From assembly GCA_950295325.1 (NCBI GenBank), contig OX485805.1, positions 31,359,501-31,423,500 on the forward strand: 64,000 nt of DNA. The letters run 5' to 3'. The notes beneath the pieces were generated by a model. It worked only from the letters and a program-made list of their open reading frames with translations. It was not told the origin of the DNA and did not search any database. Numbering within the stretch: position 1 is the stretch's first letter; the number at the start of each line of letters is the position of its first letter. The translations under genes were made by a program, and so were the position numbers. The DNA is from Polytrichum commune. Taxonomy: Eukaryota; Streptophyta; Polytrichopsida; Polytrichales; Polytrichaceae. Of this stretch, positions 9,995-21,424 are shown one piece after another.

Positions 9995-10645
9995 AACTCA
10001 TCCAGTGGTTACTCTCCAATTTCCAGAGACAGCATATTGTGCCACTTTTGGTCTTGCAATGTAATTAAAAAATGAGGCACATTTTGTGCGGGAATGTCTC
10101 CTCTACAATTTTATTGAATTGAGATTTCCTTCCCTATTTCAAAATGTAGCGCTAGGTTATCTTAAGTCTTTCTACCAATTGGATCATCATGTTGATGTTA
10201 ACCATTGTTTCATAGAGGCCATTGCACTTTGTTATTCTAGAGAAGTATATTGAATAGTCCTAATAATGTGGGCCATATTAATTTTCAACTCAAGATTTAT
10301 TTCTAGTAGAAAGTTAGGATGGGCCACATTAATTGTGTTTCTGGAAAAACAAATGTGGGTGCTTATTTTATTTTGTGCTACTTTTGTCCTATAGCTAATA
10401 TTCAATTTTTTGGTTAGAAGTCTTTATGAAAACTTAGGGAAGACCCAAGGCCCTGGAGCCACGTTAATTCCACCTTAACTAGAAAGTTAGTGTGGCCCAT
10501 TTATGTCCACGCTAATTTTCAAACTACACTAATGGGACTATTTGGTGTAGTAATCTGAACCCACCTTGATGCACTTCTATACCTATAAACCTTTTGGCTT
10601 CTTGGACTTTAACACAAATTTCATTATACAACATTTCATTGGGAA
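9995..10645 (+). pseudogene. reverse-transcriptase C-terminal relic, copy 2, interrupted by a short TIR element
   Basis: With one frame slip the sequence reads C-H-F-W-S-C-N-V, then from 10073 N-E-A-H-F-V-R-E-C-L-L-Y-N, and continues F-P-S-L-F-Q-N-V-A-L-G-Y-L-K-S-F-Y-Q-L-D-H to about 10245. This is the zinc knuckle plus C-terminal tail of the same RT-like protein whose upstream part is seen at 118-353, with the fullest copy at 54.34 kb. At about 10246 a 307-bp inverted-repeat element interrupts it. The sequence resumes near 10553 with the 3' region (CCTTTTGGCTTCTTGGACT, CAACATTTCATT) shared with 54.78 kb. Clearly dead. Confidence 0.65.
10246..10552. mobile_element. short TIR element nested in an RT relic
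   Basis: Left end reads TGAATAGTCCTAATAATGTG (10251 on); right end TAATGGGACTATTTGGTGTAG is its approximate reverse complement. The interior carries several GGGCCACATTAAT-like subterminal motifs, as in CACTA-type elements. Body shared with 34758-35121: TTTATTTTGTGCTACTTTTG, GTCCTA, GGTyAGAAG, CCACGTTAATTCCACC-like blocks. Confidence 0.65.
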
Positions 10646-11089
10646 GGTAAAAACAAAGTGAAATATTATGTGACATGAAAATCTATATTTTAGGCTTATT
10701 GGACATCAAAATTGCATTAAAGTTGCCAAATTAGTCTAGTAGGACCACACTAGAACTTGTATTTAATAGAATTATTCCATCTACAATGAATGAGTTTTAG
10801 ATAGACGCCACAGAGCCCAAGCCTAATAGAGTTATCCATAAACCCCTCAAAGAGGAATGAAACCTTGAGTTTGATTCTTTTTTAAGAATACTTTCTATTA
10901 AGAGCTCATTAGCTCATCATGTATTAGAGCGAAAGTTGAGTGAAACTTTTGGGACCTCCTCTTTCCACCACTCAAACTCCAAGAGAATTATAAGATCTAA
11001 AATAAGATATGTGCATGGGTCCCATTGTCTTAAATCTGAGATCAGCCTATGCAAGGCCATCTAGTTGAGAAGTTAACCAAGAATGACTA

Positions 11090-11280
11090 AATTGATTATA
11101 TTGAATATTGTAGGCCACACTAGTAACATGGAATCCACACTAAAAATATTGGGCATGATATTATGGGTGCACACTAATCAACATCAAAGGTTCAACAAAC
11201 AAATCATGATATCTCTTTTACATCTTGCTCATTTTTTACAAACATATGGTCTATTTTGTAGAGATGAGAAATTGCAATCA
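11090..11280. repeat. dispersed repeat pair with 30484-30640
   Basis: Shared TTGATTAT, AATATTGTrGGCCAC, CTAAAAATATTGGGCAT, CACACTAATCAACATC-like and ATGATATCTCTTT blocks. It contains GGCCACACTA motifs like the nested TIR family. No coding. Confidence 0.55.
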
Positions 11281-11289
11281 TTGTAGACA

Positions 11290-12200
11290 CATACTATTGC
11301 CCATAACTCGAACATAGTTTCCTTTTGAGTGTGAATAGCACGCAATGCGATTGTGCTATAAATTTGAAATGTTTGTAAATGTGCAAGCATGTATGTGAGC
11401 ACTCAAAAGAGAAAGAGAGAATGAGATGTATGTGTACCAAGGTACATACATGATGGAAGAGTAATAGACGGAGACAATACGTGGCACAAGAAGACAATGC
11501 GATAGAAACAAACAATAACCTGAAATTTATCTAGACAAGATAGAAAGAGCAAAACTTTTTTTAAAAATTAAAAAAAATCCCAAGATGGAGAGCTTCTAGT
11601 AGCAATACGAGAATATTTAAAGATAAGCATGTATGCAATGGAGATGAGGTCAAAGACAAAGTGCTTGGAAACCATTGTTGTGTTCATTGTAGTGAGCATT
11701 GAAGACCATTGTCATGTGACAATATTGTGGATATAATAGCCACAATGGCCATTACCAAGAAGTTGCCAAGAGCATGTGAGAGGTGAGGTTAGAAGAAACA
11801 GAAGATGAGAGTTAGGATCAAAACTTGAAAAGATGAGAGAGAGAGAGAGAGAGAGGAGTCGAACTCATGATAAGTTGTTGATCCCATTGAGAGGACCAAA
11901 GTTCAAGAAGGGGAGTTTTAGGGAGTTGGGATGGAGATAGTTCTAGACATGATAGGTTGTAGTCATTGAGCCAGAAGGCATATTTATAAATATATTTCAA
12001 TGTTGTGATGATTATTAGGCTAGTCATACCCTATGCTAACAAATATTATAGCTTATATGTATGTTTACCTTGAGTGTTTGCAAGGATTCCAACCTAAGAT
12101 GCATTGTACGATTGTTGATTCATGAATGAGATGAGTTACTACAAATATTGTAAAGAGAACTTAATCTTTTGGCAATGCAATTTGGTCTATGATTGAAGAC
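11290..12200. other. unassigned sequence with (GA)n
   Basis: A (GA)11 tract lies at 11835-11856. No gene or repeat boundary seen. Confidence 0.45.
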
Positions 12201-12206
12201 ACTGAT

Positions 12207-12641
12207 GTAGATACATGGAAAACGGTGCAAAAAAATCGATTCGGCTAGAAAGAGTGCTTGAAATTTGAGTAATGTTTTCTAAAGATTTAGTAGAGGAAAT
12301 GATGAGGAATGCAAGTTGTTTCATAATTTTATTCCTTGTGAATAATTAGTTACTTTTTCCCAAAGAGGCAGGTAAGTCAAAACCCTTATTTGTACACTAG
12401 AGTCTCCCTCATCTAAGCATCAAAAACTCTATTATGCATACAAACACACACAAAATGATCAACTCAATGGCACCCAAAAGTGATCGCAAGTGGTGTGAAA
12501 AACAACTATCCACCCAATCATTGCATCATTTTCAGACCGCCGCTTTACAATTAGCCATTTTGGATCCACACAAGAAGCATTCTACCCATAGTCTACTGCA
12601 CCAATAGTGGTCATTCAACATTTTCTAGTTTTCCTACCTTA
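12207..12641 (+). repeat. 435-bp dispersed repeat, copy 1 (partner 21984-22446)
   Basis: Aligns along its length with 21984-22446: GGAAAACGGTG, GGAAATGATGAGGAATG, AAGTTGTTTCATAATT, AATAATTAGTTAC, CAACTCAATGGCACCCAAAA, AAGTGGTGTGA, CATTCTACCC-TAGTCTA and AGTGGTCATTCA. Both copies have the same orientation, 9.8 kb apart. They could be LTRs of one very decayed element, but no primer-binding site, polypurine tract or polyprotein lies between them. Confidence 0.75.
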
Positions 12642-12644
12642 GCC

Positions 12645-13290
12645 CCAACATGATGAAAATCCTTTGGAAGACTATGGCCACATGTGACAAAGACTATTGC
12701 CCAAACTAAAAGAGCTTCACAACAACCTAAGAAGCATGTCATTAGAGTTTTAGGAGTCTTTATATAGGACAAACTCACTCACAACTAAAATAAGCACAAA
12801 TGAATCCTAAGATGAAAAGTAACAAGTGGAATTGAAATGAGAAAACCTTAAATTATTATAGAATTTCTTGAACCAATGTGACATTAATCCTTATAGACAC
12901 TAGACAAGTCTTCATGGAGACCTAGTGCCATGAATTTTTATTTTTTTTAATCCAGAGAAAAAACCTAACTAGATTAATAGTATGAAACTTACGCAAAAGA
13001 GTCTCACAATGCTAAGAGAAAAAAATAGTTTTTTTTATATTGGAAATATCTCACCGGTGCCTAATTGCCTAAATTGTTTATAGTCGGAGTTACCATATTG
13101 AACTTGAATTTGTCGAACATGGTCTCCATTGAACATCTTATAAACATTGTACACTTACCAAACATAGAATATTCAGAGGCTCGTGTATTACAAAGCACGG
13201 ACGGATAATAGTATGAAATTGCTCAAAAGAATTTGGAAATAGCAATTGGGAAGCAAATGGGTTTTTTTTAATGATACCCATGCCCACGTT
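12645..13290. other. unassigned sequence
   Basis: AT-rich, no ORF, no repeat partner noticed. Confidence 0.4.
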
Positions 13291-13294
13291 TCTT

Positions 13295-13890
13295 CTCATG
13301 CGGAGGTCACTCACATTCAAAACCACCGCATTTGAAATGGAGATCGGGGGGTCAAAGGAAATGAATTTGACCTTGACATGTGCCTAATCTTAAGGAGCTT
13401 GGTTTCAAGGTCAGTCCCTGTTTTATTGGGCATAAACATCTAATTTCAGCTCCAATCCAAGACGGCGGTTTTGTAAGGCCTAAAACCTTGGTTTCTTATT
13501 AGAGTCGGGAATGGACAGTTCAAACCACAAACTTAGAGAGATTCACCTTCAGACCAAACTCCTCAAAGTTACGCACATGTCAAGGTCAAAATTCGTTTAC
13601 CTTGATCCACAGACTTCGTTTTGAGATTGGCGTTTTTCAATGTGTGTGACCTCCCCCTTCAACTACGATCCAAAACGACGGTCTGGGAAGGCCTAAAACC
13701 TTTGTTTGCAATCAAAATTAAAACATGATGTTTGTAGCCCAAAAGATTTTAAAAACAAAAAAAAGGGACTGGCCTTGAACCAAACCAAGCTCCTCAAAAT
13801 CAAACACATTTCAAAGCCAATGCTCTTTTACATTGGCCCACTAATCTCCATTTTGAAACTGGCAATTTCAAACATGTGTGGCTTACCCTT
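13295..13890. repeat. compound inverted plus tandem repeat
   Basis: Arm A (13297-13425, with TTTGACCTTGACATGTG and GGAGCTTGGTTTCAAGG) recurs as reverse complement at 13540-13660 and again at 13770-13885. A second block (CAAGACGGCGGT...AAGGCCTAAAACC) occurs directly at 13454 and 13667. The layout is therefore A, B, A-reversed, B, A-reversed: a roughly 214-bp unit tandemly doubled and faced by an inverted copy. It is capable of alternative large hairpins. No coding. Confidence 0.65.
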
Positions 13891-14044
13891 CACAGGAAGT
13901 GGACAACAATATGGAGTTGGGTTTGAACCGCGAGATAGATGAAGGACGCATAAGTGGCCCACTTTTGCTCTTTAAGGGGGGGGGGGGGGCACGCAAGTTA
14001 TTTAGCCTCTAATAAGGCATTTATACCAAAAAACATGCTCTTTG

Positions 14045-14730
14045 GTCTCGGTATGTTATTTCTCTTTAGTTTGTACATTTAAAACGGCTATCAAAATTCT
14101 GAAGTAAAGGTAGATGTACAATGGGGGCCCTAAATAAGAGACAAAACATGACAATAGATGTGCTAGATTCATCCAATTTATGTTCTCATTCCCTCAAGAG
14201 GGGAGGGGGGGGGGTGGATTGTTCATACCATGTACGAACTCATGTGAGTGTAATAAGAGGTAGTATTTGAGGCATTACCTCAAATAATATACATAAGGAA
14301 GAGGTATTGTGTTTCCTCTAGTGTGCACATTTAAATGGCTTTTAATAATTTTAGGGTAATGTAGATTCACACAAGGGGGCTCCAAGATTGAGAGGAAAAT
14401 TTGACAATGAATGTGCTAGTTTCATCCGATTTACATGTCATTCATCGTTGTCATGAGAGAATAGCCTCCACTGACTTATATGTGTAAGAAAGGCCTAATT
14501 ATTTAATGATTTATATTTTGCGCATGTAGTGGAGACAATTGTCACATTAAAATGAAAAACTCAGTATAAATATATGAATACATTTTCCAGCCTACCATAA
14601 GTACATATTCATTTGTTTTTTCCTATACACTTCTCGTATGTAAGGGGAATTGATTTGCTAGTGACCCTCGAATGTCATTTAGGATTCCAATGAAGAATCC
14701 AACCCTAGGGCCTTTGGTCCCCAATTTGTC
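14045..14730. repeat. dispersed repeat, two adjacent copies (partner 44780-45415)
   Basis: TTTCTCTTTAGTTTGTACATTTAAAA at 14058 and TTTCCTCTAGTGTGCACATT at 14311 begin parallel copies with TAATGTAGAT-like, GACAATrrATGTGCTAG and TTCATCCrATTTA blocks. The second continues to GTAGTGGAGACAA, ACTCAGTATAAA, CGTATGTAAGGGG and GTCATTTAGG-TTCCAATGAAGA near 14690. The copy at 44.78-45.4 kb has the full order with an extra internal segment. The end region looks LTR-like but class is unproven. Confidence 0.65.
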
Positions 14731-14739
14731 CACACTTGC

Positions 14740-15240
14740 TACCTCATAATACTAATGAGAGTTGTAAGTACTAACCTAAAAATTCATTTGGGTGCTTGCG
14801 GTGGGGAGCGGCTTTAGGAGAAATGTTATTTTAATGAAGTTGGTGGAGGCTTTTTCGGTTGTGGGAATTGGACCCGGAGTCTCTAGTAGGATGACTTGTT
14901 GGATGAGAAATGGTCGGCCGTTGTTTGTCGGTTCCGTTCATCGGAGTCGCATCATCCATGAAATAAATGCCGTGTGGGAACTCATTCTAATAAGCGCTTC
15001 GATGAGTCCTTAGAATTTGAAGGTCAAGCGGGGCAAAAGGCAAGGATATCCATGATCTACGTACATTTGAAGCCCCCAAAATCTATGACCCTATTACATA
15101 GTGTGTCGGTCTTAGGTTCAATGTTGGTCTTTGAATACACCAACCTTGCTTATGAAGCTACAACAGGTGTCATCAACTCAAGTGAACATTGTTTCAAATG
15201 GAGTTAACCGTGTTTTTTTTTTTGTTGAAGGACCCTAAAA

Positions 15241-15272
<32 letters not shown>

Positions 15273-15925
15273 CGAATAGCTTGAATAGTTGAGGTGGCAC
15301 CTTACTTGGCACATATGCACATGCACATGATTCCAATCTCTTGTTAATCTTGAAAGACCCAAGAAGGCCATTTATGAAATTTTGGAAAATTTTGGGCAGT
15401 CGGTCTCGGTATCTTCTCCATGCTAGCAAAAAATAATGCATTCATTGAGTGGCAACTAGAGAAAGTGGCCTAGGACACTTGCTACATACAATGAGTCGTG
15501 AAGACTGCTCTAATTAACATGCCACATCAAATTTAATACCACACTTAACAAGATTTACAAAGTAGAGTGCAAATTAATGCTATTAAGTTGAAGTTGATCT
15601 TAGATTCCTAGAAGTCAAAAAGTTTAGGAAACTAAAACACGTCAAGATGGTTTTAGAAAATTAATAATTCCCTAGAGTAACGGAGTGTAATAGCCTCTAT
15701 GAGATAAAGGCTAATATCAACTTGGTGGTGTAAATGGATGATACATATAATCTAAAGATTTTATCTTCAAAATTTATGGTTATACATGATTCAGTCACTC
15801 TATGATTTAATTATACTTGTGCTACCTTTGCATGCACTTTGATTAGCCAAATTGTAGTTTCAATTGTGCATCTATGGAGTCCAACACCCCACACTATTTG
15901 CTTAGTCGAAGGAACATTGAAATGC
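14740..15925. other. unassigned sequence with long A-tract
   Basis: An A-tract of about 25 bases lies at 15246-15270, next to a T-tract at 15211-15222. The A-tract could mark a retroposed 3' end, but no parent sequence is recognised. Confidence 0.4.
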
Positions 15926-15930
15926 CAACA

Positions 15931-16069
15931 AACATTACTCAACTGATGAGTTGTGTTAAGTTGCCCTGACTTCATATTCAGTTTGAAGCACCAGGATTTC
16001 AGCATCCGGAGGCTTTATTCTCAAATCTATTGCGGGCCCATGAACACATCTCATCAGTTGAGTAATGTT
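15931..16069. repeat. hairpin with 20-bp perfect stem
   Basis: AACATTACTCAACTGATGAG (15931-15950) is perfectly complementary to 16050-16069. Pairing continues inward imperfectly through TGTGTT and GCCC, leaving a loop of roughly 70 nt. The size and the 20-bp perfect arm are compatible with a MIRNA-type precursor or a very small MITE. Confidence 0.6.
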
Positions 16070-16214
16070 ATGAGTTTTAATGAAATGTATGTGTTGTCCC
16101 ATGCCGGTGAGTTCTAAATCGATAAATTTCATAGAATAGTTGCAATAATATTAATAATAATCACACAAAACTACATGTAATTATAATTTATACATATTGA
16201 CAATAATATTCTTC

Positions 16215-16330
16215 AGGGCCACTTCACACTAAAGCCAGAGGACCCTTGACATGTGTAAGGTCACATAACGTGATTAGTTGAGAAGTTGGAGATGGTCCAA
16301 GTTCACTTCAAACTTTACAATAGACCCTCG
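16215..16330. repeat. deleted fragment of the AGGGCCACTTCACAC family
   Basis: Starts AGGGCCACTTCACAC, then jumps to GAGATGGTCCAAGTTCACTTC, which in full copies lies near the other end. It reads as an internal-deletion derivative. Confidence 0.5.
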
Positions 16331-16605
16331 AGTCTTGACATACCAAAAACAATTGACTCATGAAAAACCATAATGTTTTCTTGGTCGAATGGATATTACG
16401 TTAGGCCCATCAGAAACATGTGGGTCTAACGCAAAATCAGGGGTTGTGGCAAGCTATTGAATTGCCATTGGCTCCTAGAAATACTATATTGCCATGGTGA
16501 GGGTCCCAACTACCTATTATTTTTAAATGTAAATAAAATATGGTGCAGTCACTTAGAATGATCCGTGTTACACTAAATTTGAGGGCCATTATTTTGCAAA
16601 ATTGG

Positions 16606-16683
16606 TACTGTCTTTGGATGATATTCAAAGATCCTCACAATATAAATGGTCACGGCTCGTGGTCTATGTGTAAAAGTGACCCT
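16606..16683 (-). repeat. reversed end fragment of the AGGGCC family, abutting a full copy
   Basis: Reads CTTTGGATGATATTC, CCTCACAATAT, ATGGTCACGGCTCGTGG and GTGACCCT. This is the reverse complement, with about 20% changes, of the left end of the neighbouring element starting at 16685. A single base separates the two, forming a palindrome with arms of about 78 bp. Confidence 0.7.
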
Positions 16684-16684
16684 G

Positions 16685-17180
16685 AGGGCCACTTCACACA
16701 CGAGCCAAGAGCCGTGACCATGAAATTGTGAGAGCCCAAAAGAAAGTATCCAAAGGCCGTGCCAACACACCTCGAAAATCATGTCGTGTGGTCACAAATC
16801 CTCAAGTGTAGTGTGCAGTCATATGTAACCGGGCCCTCAACCAAATGCTATTTCAATAAATTTCCGTATATGTGGGTCCTCACACATGATAAAATAAAAT
16901 AAACCAACAGTTGTGAGTGTTCAAAATGCCATGGTCTCCCAGTTCGGTGTTATCCAAGAGATGGTTTTTGAAAATAGTCCAAGTGACCATGAAACAAGAT
17001 CCACCCGATGCCATGTAGGAAGCCATGTAGACTTTACATCCATCTTGCATTCACATACTACGTTGGTCCCTCAAGCATAGTGTGAAGTAGCGAACTTGGA
17101 CCGGCTCCGCCTTTTCCACCAATGAGAGTGCTTGAAGTGAAATGGTCACGGGCTCTCAGTCTTGTGTGTGAAGTGGCCCT
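16685..17180 (+). mobile_element. 496-bp TIR element, AGGGCCACTTCACAC family, full copy
   Basis: Ends AGGGCCACTTCACACACGAG and GTGTGTGAAGTGGCCCT, with inverted repeats of about 38 bp including GAGCC-GTGACCAT. The interior has no ORF. Other copies: 18901-19391 (same orientation, left end lost) and 50433-50933 (opposite). Non-autonomous DNA transposon; superfamily not settled because no clear target duplication is visible. Confidence 0.8.
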
Positions 17181-17184
17181 GAGT

Positions 17185-18140
17185 TTGCCAATCCTTTCCA
17201 TGAATTCTATAGTTTTTTTGAGCTTCTTTTCTTTCCATGAACCTGGTCGTGGTCATTTTGTCAGGCCAAGGGTGTAGCCTTTATGGTAATTACACTTATA
17301 ATAGCCCATTAAGCATATGATCATGTAGTTCTTATTATTAGATTTACTTAATTTATATTGGGCCTTGTTGGTAATAAAAAGTGGATTTCCAAGTTTTTGG
17401 ACAATGTAAGATAAGCGGCCCTAAATCATTTACTTATCTTGATCAAACACCTATATTTGAGTGGTAGGTGGTTAGGTGCAAGTCTAAGTGTGAACACAAC
17501 TCTATGGCCAACCTAACTTGGGGGGGGGGGGGGTATGTGGTCTTCTTTTCATTCACTATTAATGAACAATTCAAGATTGGTTCCAAAACTTTATGAGACT
17601 ATACTAAATATTTTTATTTGTGTCATATGGTATTTCATGTCATTGTGGTAACTTTTCTAGTGACACTTCTTATGACTATGTTTACAAGTACTTTCATCCC
17701 AACTTCCTTTTAGTCCATCTAAATGCCAATTATTGCAACAATTATGTTTGTCACATGTTGTCATGGATGATTGAAATTTGGATGAAAAATCACATAGTAA
17801 GTGACAGTAATTGCGATACTGTAGTTTTACATTGTCCAAATGTTTTAACAAGGAATGACAAATGATGTTCAATTTACATTTAATGTTAGTGACACTACAC
17901 GGGTGGTTTACATATCACTATTCAGGAAGACAAATAGAGTTGGTGATGCTAAATATAATATCTAGTGTAGTCTTTGGCTTCTTCATATACATTTGCAGAC
18001 GCACGTAAATTTCAACCTTGCAAATCCAAGCAGTAGAAGGAAGTAAACAACAAATAATCAAATAAGGTCAATTGATCTCACGAAGAAACTATGAGTCTTC
18101 AACTTGTTGACTGTACATTAGGTTTGTTCAAAACCAACCC
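17185..18140. other. unassigned sequence
   Basis: Contains a 14-base G run near 17520-17533. The 81-codon open frame at 17620-17865 shows no motif. A short CACTACACGG-containing stretch lies at 17894. Confidence 0.4.
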
Positions 18141-18149
18141 AAGGTTCTC

Positions 18150-18360
18150 ATGTTCAAATCATCTTCACTTCCATTCAAACATCTTATGGAGGTCGATTTA
18201 GGGTAAGGATCAAAATCAAGTGTATTTACCTTGATTATAAATGTAAAAAGGTAAACTTTCAAAGGCACCTTACTATGAGAAAGGGAACTATCATATACGA
18301 GCATACCTCTCATTCATCCAACAAAAAAAAAACCTTGAAATAGAATGCAACATGAAAACA
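18150..18360 (-). repeat. dispersed repeat, inverted copy (partners 24.2, 46.3 kb)
   Basis: Reverse strand reads CATGTTGCATTCTATTTCAA, GTTGGATGAATGAGAGGTA and a CTCGTAT-TGA block, as at 24217-24290 (+) and 46330-46420 (+). Confidence 0.6.
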
Positions 18361-18729
18361 CAAAAATTAGGTTTAAAGACCCCAAATTAGTTATGTCCAT
18401 GACATTTGGGATGAATCAACAACAACCCTATATGAGAAGGGTCAAGTTTTTATGTTGGATGGATGAATGTACATTTCACTCCACGGATCCCAAGCCCTTA
18501 TTACCTAGCAAGATAAAGTATGGACATTCACAACATACCAAATGGGGTAATTCGGCCTCGGGCCTAAGTTGGGCTTTTTATAGTCTCGGCCCGCTTATAT
18601 CCAAATATGGAGCCGCAATGCAAAGCATGGGTTGCCATCAAATTATTGAAAATTGGCCCATCATGAAACATGTGCCCACTTTCCATTTTTGCATTACGTT
18701 TTGGTCCTTTGAATCCCCCTACCTACCTG

Positions 18730-18756
18730 GACGGATGGGCGGGCGGGCGGGCGGAT
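18730..18756. repeat. (GGGC)n microsatellite
   Basis: GGATGGGCGGGCGGGCGGGC-type tract. Guanine-rich; could form a quadruplex. Confidence 0.8.
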
Positions 18757-18900
18757 GAAAAACATCCAAATAGGAAACACGTGGGCATTTTGGCGACTCG
18801 GCCTATCTTCCACAACACTCAAAATACGACCCACACTCGGATGAGCCCATTCATGTATTGGTCAAAGCTCCCGGCCTTGTGTTCAATCTAGAACTTGGGG

Positions 18901-19391
18901 ACACACGAGCCAAGAGCCGTGACCATGAAATTGTGAGAGCCCAAAAGAAAGTGTCCAAAGGTCGTCCCCAACACACCTCCAAAGTCATGTAGTGTGGTCA
19001 CAGATCCTCAAGTGTAATGTGAAGCCATATGTGACCAGGCCCTCAACCAAATGCTATTTCAATGAATTTTTATTCATGTGGGTCCTTACGCATGATAAAA
19101 TAGAATAAATCAAGAGTTGTGAGTGTTCGGAGTGCCACGGTCTCCCGGTTCTGTGTTAGGCCTACCTCCATAAGATGGTTTTTTGGAAATAGTCCAAGTG
19201 ACCATGAAACATGATGCATTTGATGTCATGTAGGAATCCATGTAGACTTTATTCCATCTTGCATTCACATACTCCGGTGGTCCCTCAAGCGTAGTGTGAA
19301 GCGAACTTGGACCAGCTCTGCCTTTTCTACCAATGAGAGTGCTTGAAGTGTAATGGTCACAGGCATCCAGTCTCGTGTGTGAAGTGGCCCT
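18901..19391 (+). mobile_element. TIR element, AGGGCC family, left end truncated
   Basis: Begins inside the left inverted repeat (ACACACGAGCCAAGAGCC) and ends GTGTGTGAAGTGGCCCT. Very similar to 16685-17180 internally. The loss of the outer 10-11 bases shows it is immobile. Confidence 0.8.
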
Positions 19392-19394
19392 GGA

Positions 19395-20760
19395 TATCCA
19401 ACGTTTGTTGTTTGAGAATCAAACTTACCCCTTAAAGGTCCAAGAGGTCCATCATGGCCCAACCTCAAGATGTTTGTGTGGGTGCGTTTGAAGTACTTGT
19501 CCCATAACCCTGCTCAATAAATTTGATCTAGGCTCATGTAAAAATTTGAAGGTATGATCAAGGTTCTCTCTCTCTCCTTATATAAGTAACCCACAAAACA
19601 ATTGCATTCACTACATTCTCCAACAACACTTTTGTGTTCACTTAATAATCATGGTCTTAGCAACTTCAACTATTTGTATTGAGTGTGAATTCAAAGCAAC
19701 TCATGCATGTCATAGGTTTGCTTCATAGACGTATCCATGTTACTCTTCAACCCATTGACAATTCGGACGAATTGAAGAATGTCATGTTCTTCCAACCGGA
19801 ATATAAAAATCATGGCATATTCGTTCAAGCAACACGATTTCAAAAGCATACAACATATGTCTTATTGCCATTTGTTACCTACATTTATATGTTAACTTCC
19901 TTTTGTAGTAGGTTGTGTTTATATAAAGTTTCAATGTCCTAAACCAAGCATCCTTTGAGATTCATTATTGAGTGCTTGTGTATCTAAATTGCAAAGTTTG
20001 ATATATTGCATGGTGTTGTACACGAGTATTTGGTTTATTGTTACACGTTCGAATACTCCTCGCATAAGAACTTGCATTGTTCATTTGATGTGAAGGTTGA
20101 GATGTTAGAAAACAAAAGACAACCAAAAGCAAAGTTGCTAATATGGACTCTTTTTATATGCCGGTGGTAATATTAACTCCCTCTATACATCAAGATTCAT
20201 GTTGGTAGAGATTTGTGTTAGAGAAGTGTCGTATACCAAGCATGTATCTATCGTGAGATATCACTTTATTATCATTAACTAGGATGGCATGGGTATTTGA
20301 CAATATTCGTGTTTTCAATACTATTCACGTTTATATACCATGCAAGAATCTTCATACATGGGTAAGATTGTTGTAGCATCAATATGGTTTTAGAATGGTA
20401 TTGACCCAAACAAATAATAACTCAAATATACAAAGATTCTCTCACCTTGAGATGCCCACCAAGCATGAGTATTTGACTAGTGTTGAAATTTTGATACCCA
20501 TCCGGATAGATTCTTTGACTTTATTATTGATGTTAATGATTGATACCCATGCATTCACACATATATATATACAAATTCATTGGTAAAAATCCATTTCTAC
20601 CAATTTCCCTTATTACCCTAAGTACATGCAAGCCACGACATCTTCATTCAAGGGTGGACTATCAATTTCTTACACCAATTAAGGTCTATGCAGGTGGGAC
20701 AAGCTCCCATCCAACACCGGTTGGCTGGATGCAAGGCTCCCATATGAGATGGCCTTCGAA
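19395..20760. other. unassigned sequence
   Basis: No recognisable gene. Short open frames at 19679-19942 and 20395-20586 lack known motifs. Confidence 0.4.
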
Positions 20761-20766
20761 TGAGAA

Positions 20767-20823
20767 TCAAGAGCCCTCACAGTTACATAGTCGTGGCCCT
20801 TGGCTTGTGTGTGAAATAATCCT
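20767..20823 (-). repeat. end fragment of the AGGGCC family
   Basis: AGAGCCCTCACAGTT, GTCGTGGCCCTTGGCTTGTG, TGTGAAATAATCC: a reversed left-end remnant. Followed by a run of TAAAGTTA-type short repeats to 20870. Confidence 0.45.
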
Positions 20824-21424
20824 TAAAGTTATAAAGTTATAAAGTCTTAAAGTTAATCATATAAAGTTGAAACATGTCGACGTCTAAAACTTAAAGAAGG
20901 CCCTCCAAAACTTTCCAATTACACTCAAACAAGAACCATTAGGACAATTCACCCCAAATGATCCCCATACATGACTTTATTATACAAGACAAAAATGTGA
21001 ACCAATATCTACAAAAGGCCTCTACGTGCCTTAAAGTTTGGTGGATCTAAATTAAACAAACGGTAGCTTACTAGTACTAGGGGCACCATTAGGGCAGCCA
21101 AAATTTGTTAATAAACTTTTTCTGACTCACTCAGTCGGCCATTACCAAACGGCTGCCAATATAACATTAACCGTTTCAACTTAAAAGTTGAGATCAGTGC
21201 CTTTTGGACAAAGTTAAAGTTTCCCCCAACTTATTGGGCCCTAAGGGCAATCAATACAAACTGCAGGCCCAGGCCCACAGCCAAAGCCCATCTTTTGTAT
21301 TAAAGTTGGATTTGAGATGATAAGGTGTCCCTTAAAAACAAACACTAATTATGACCACCACGTTACATTTTGGACATCATACGGCTTTTTTCATTCGTAC
21401 ACTATTAGGCCGCCCACACATACT

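Noticed and set aside
15244-15441. minus-strand frame ending in poly-Phe
   Set aside because: The Phe run is only the translated A-tract.
17894-17975. 80-bp segment with CACTACACGG and TAGTGTAG ends
   Set aside because: Ends do not pair well and the interior does not match the CACTA-type family.
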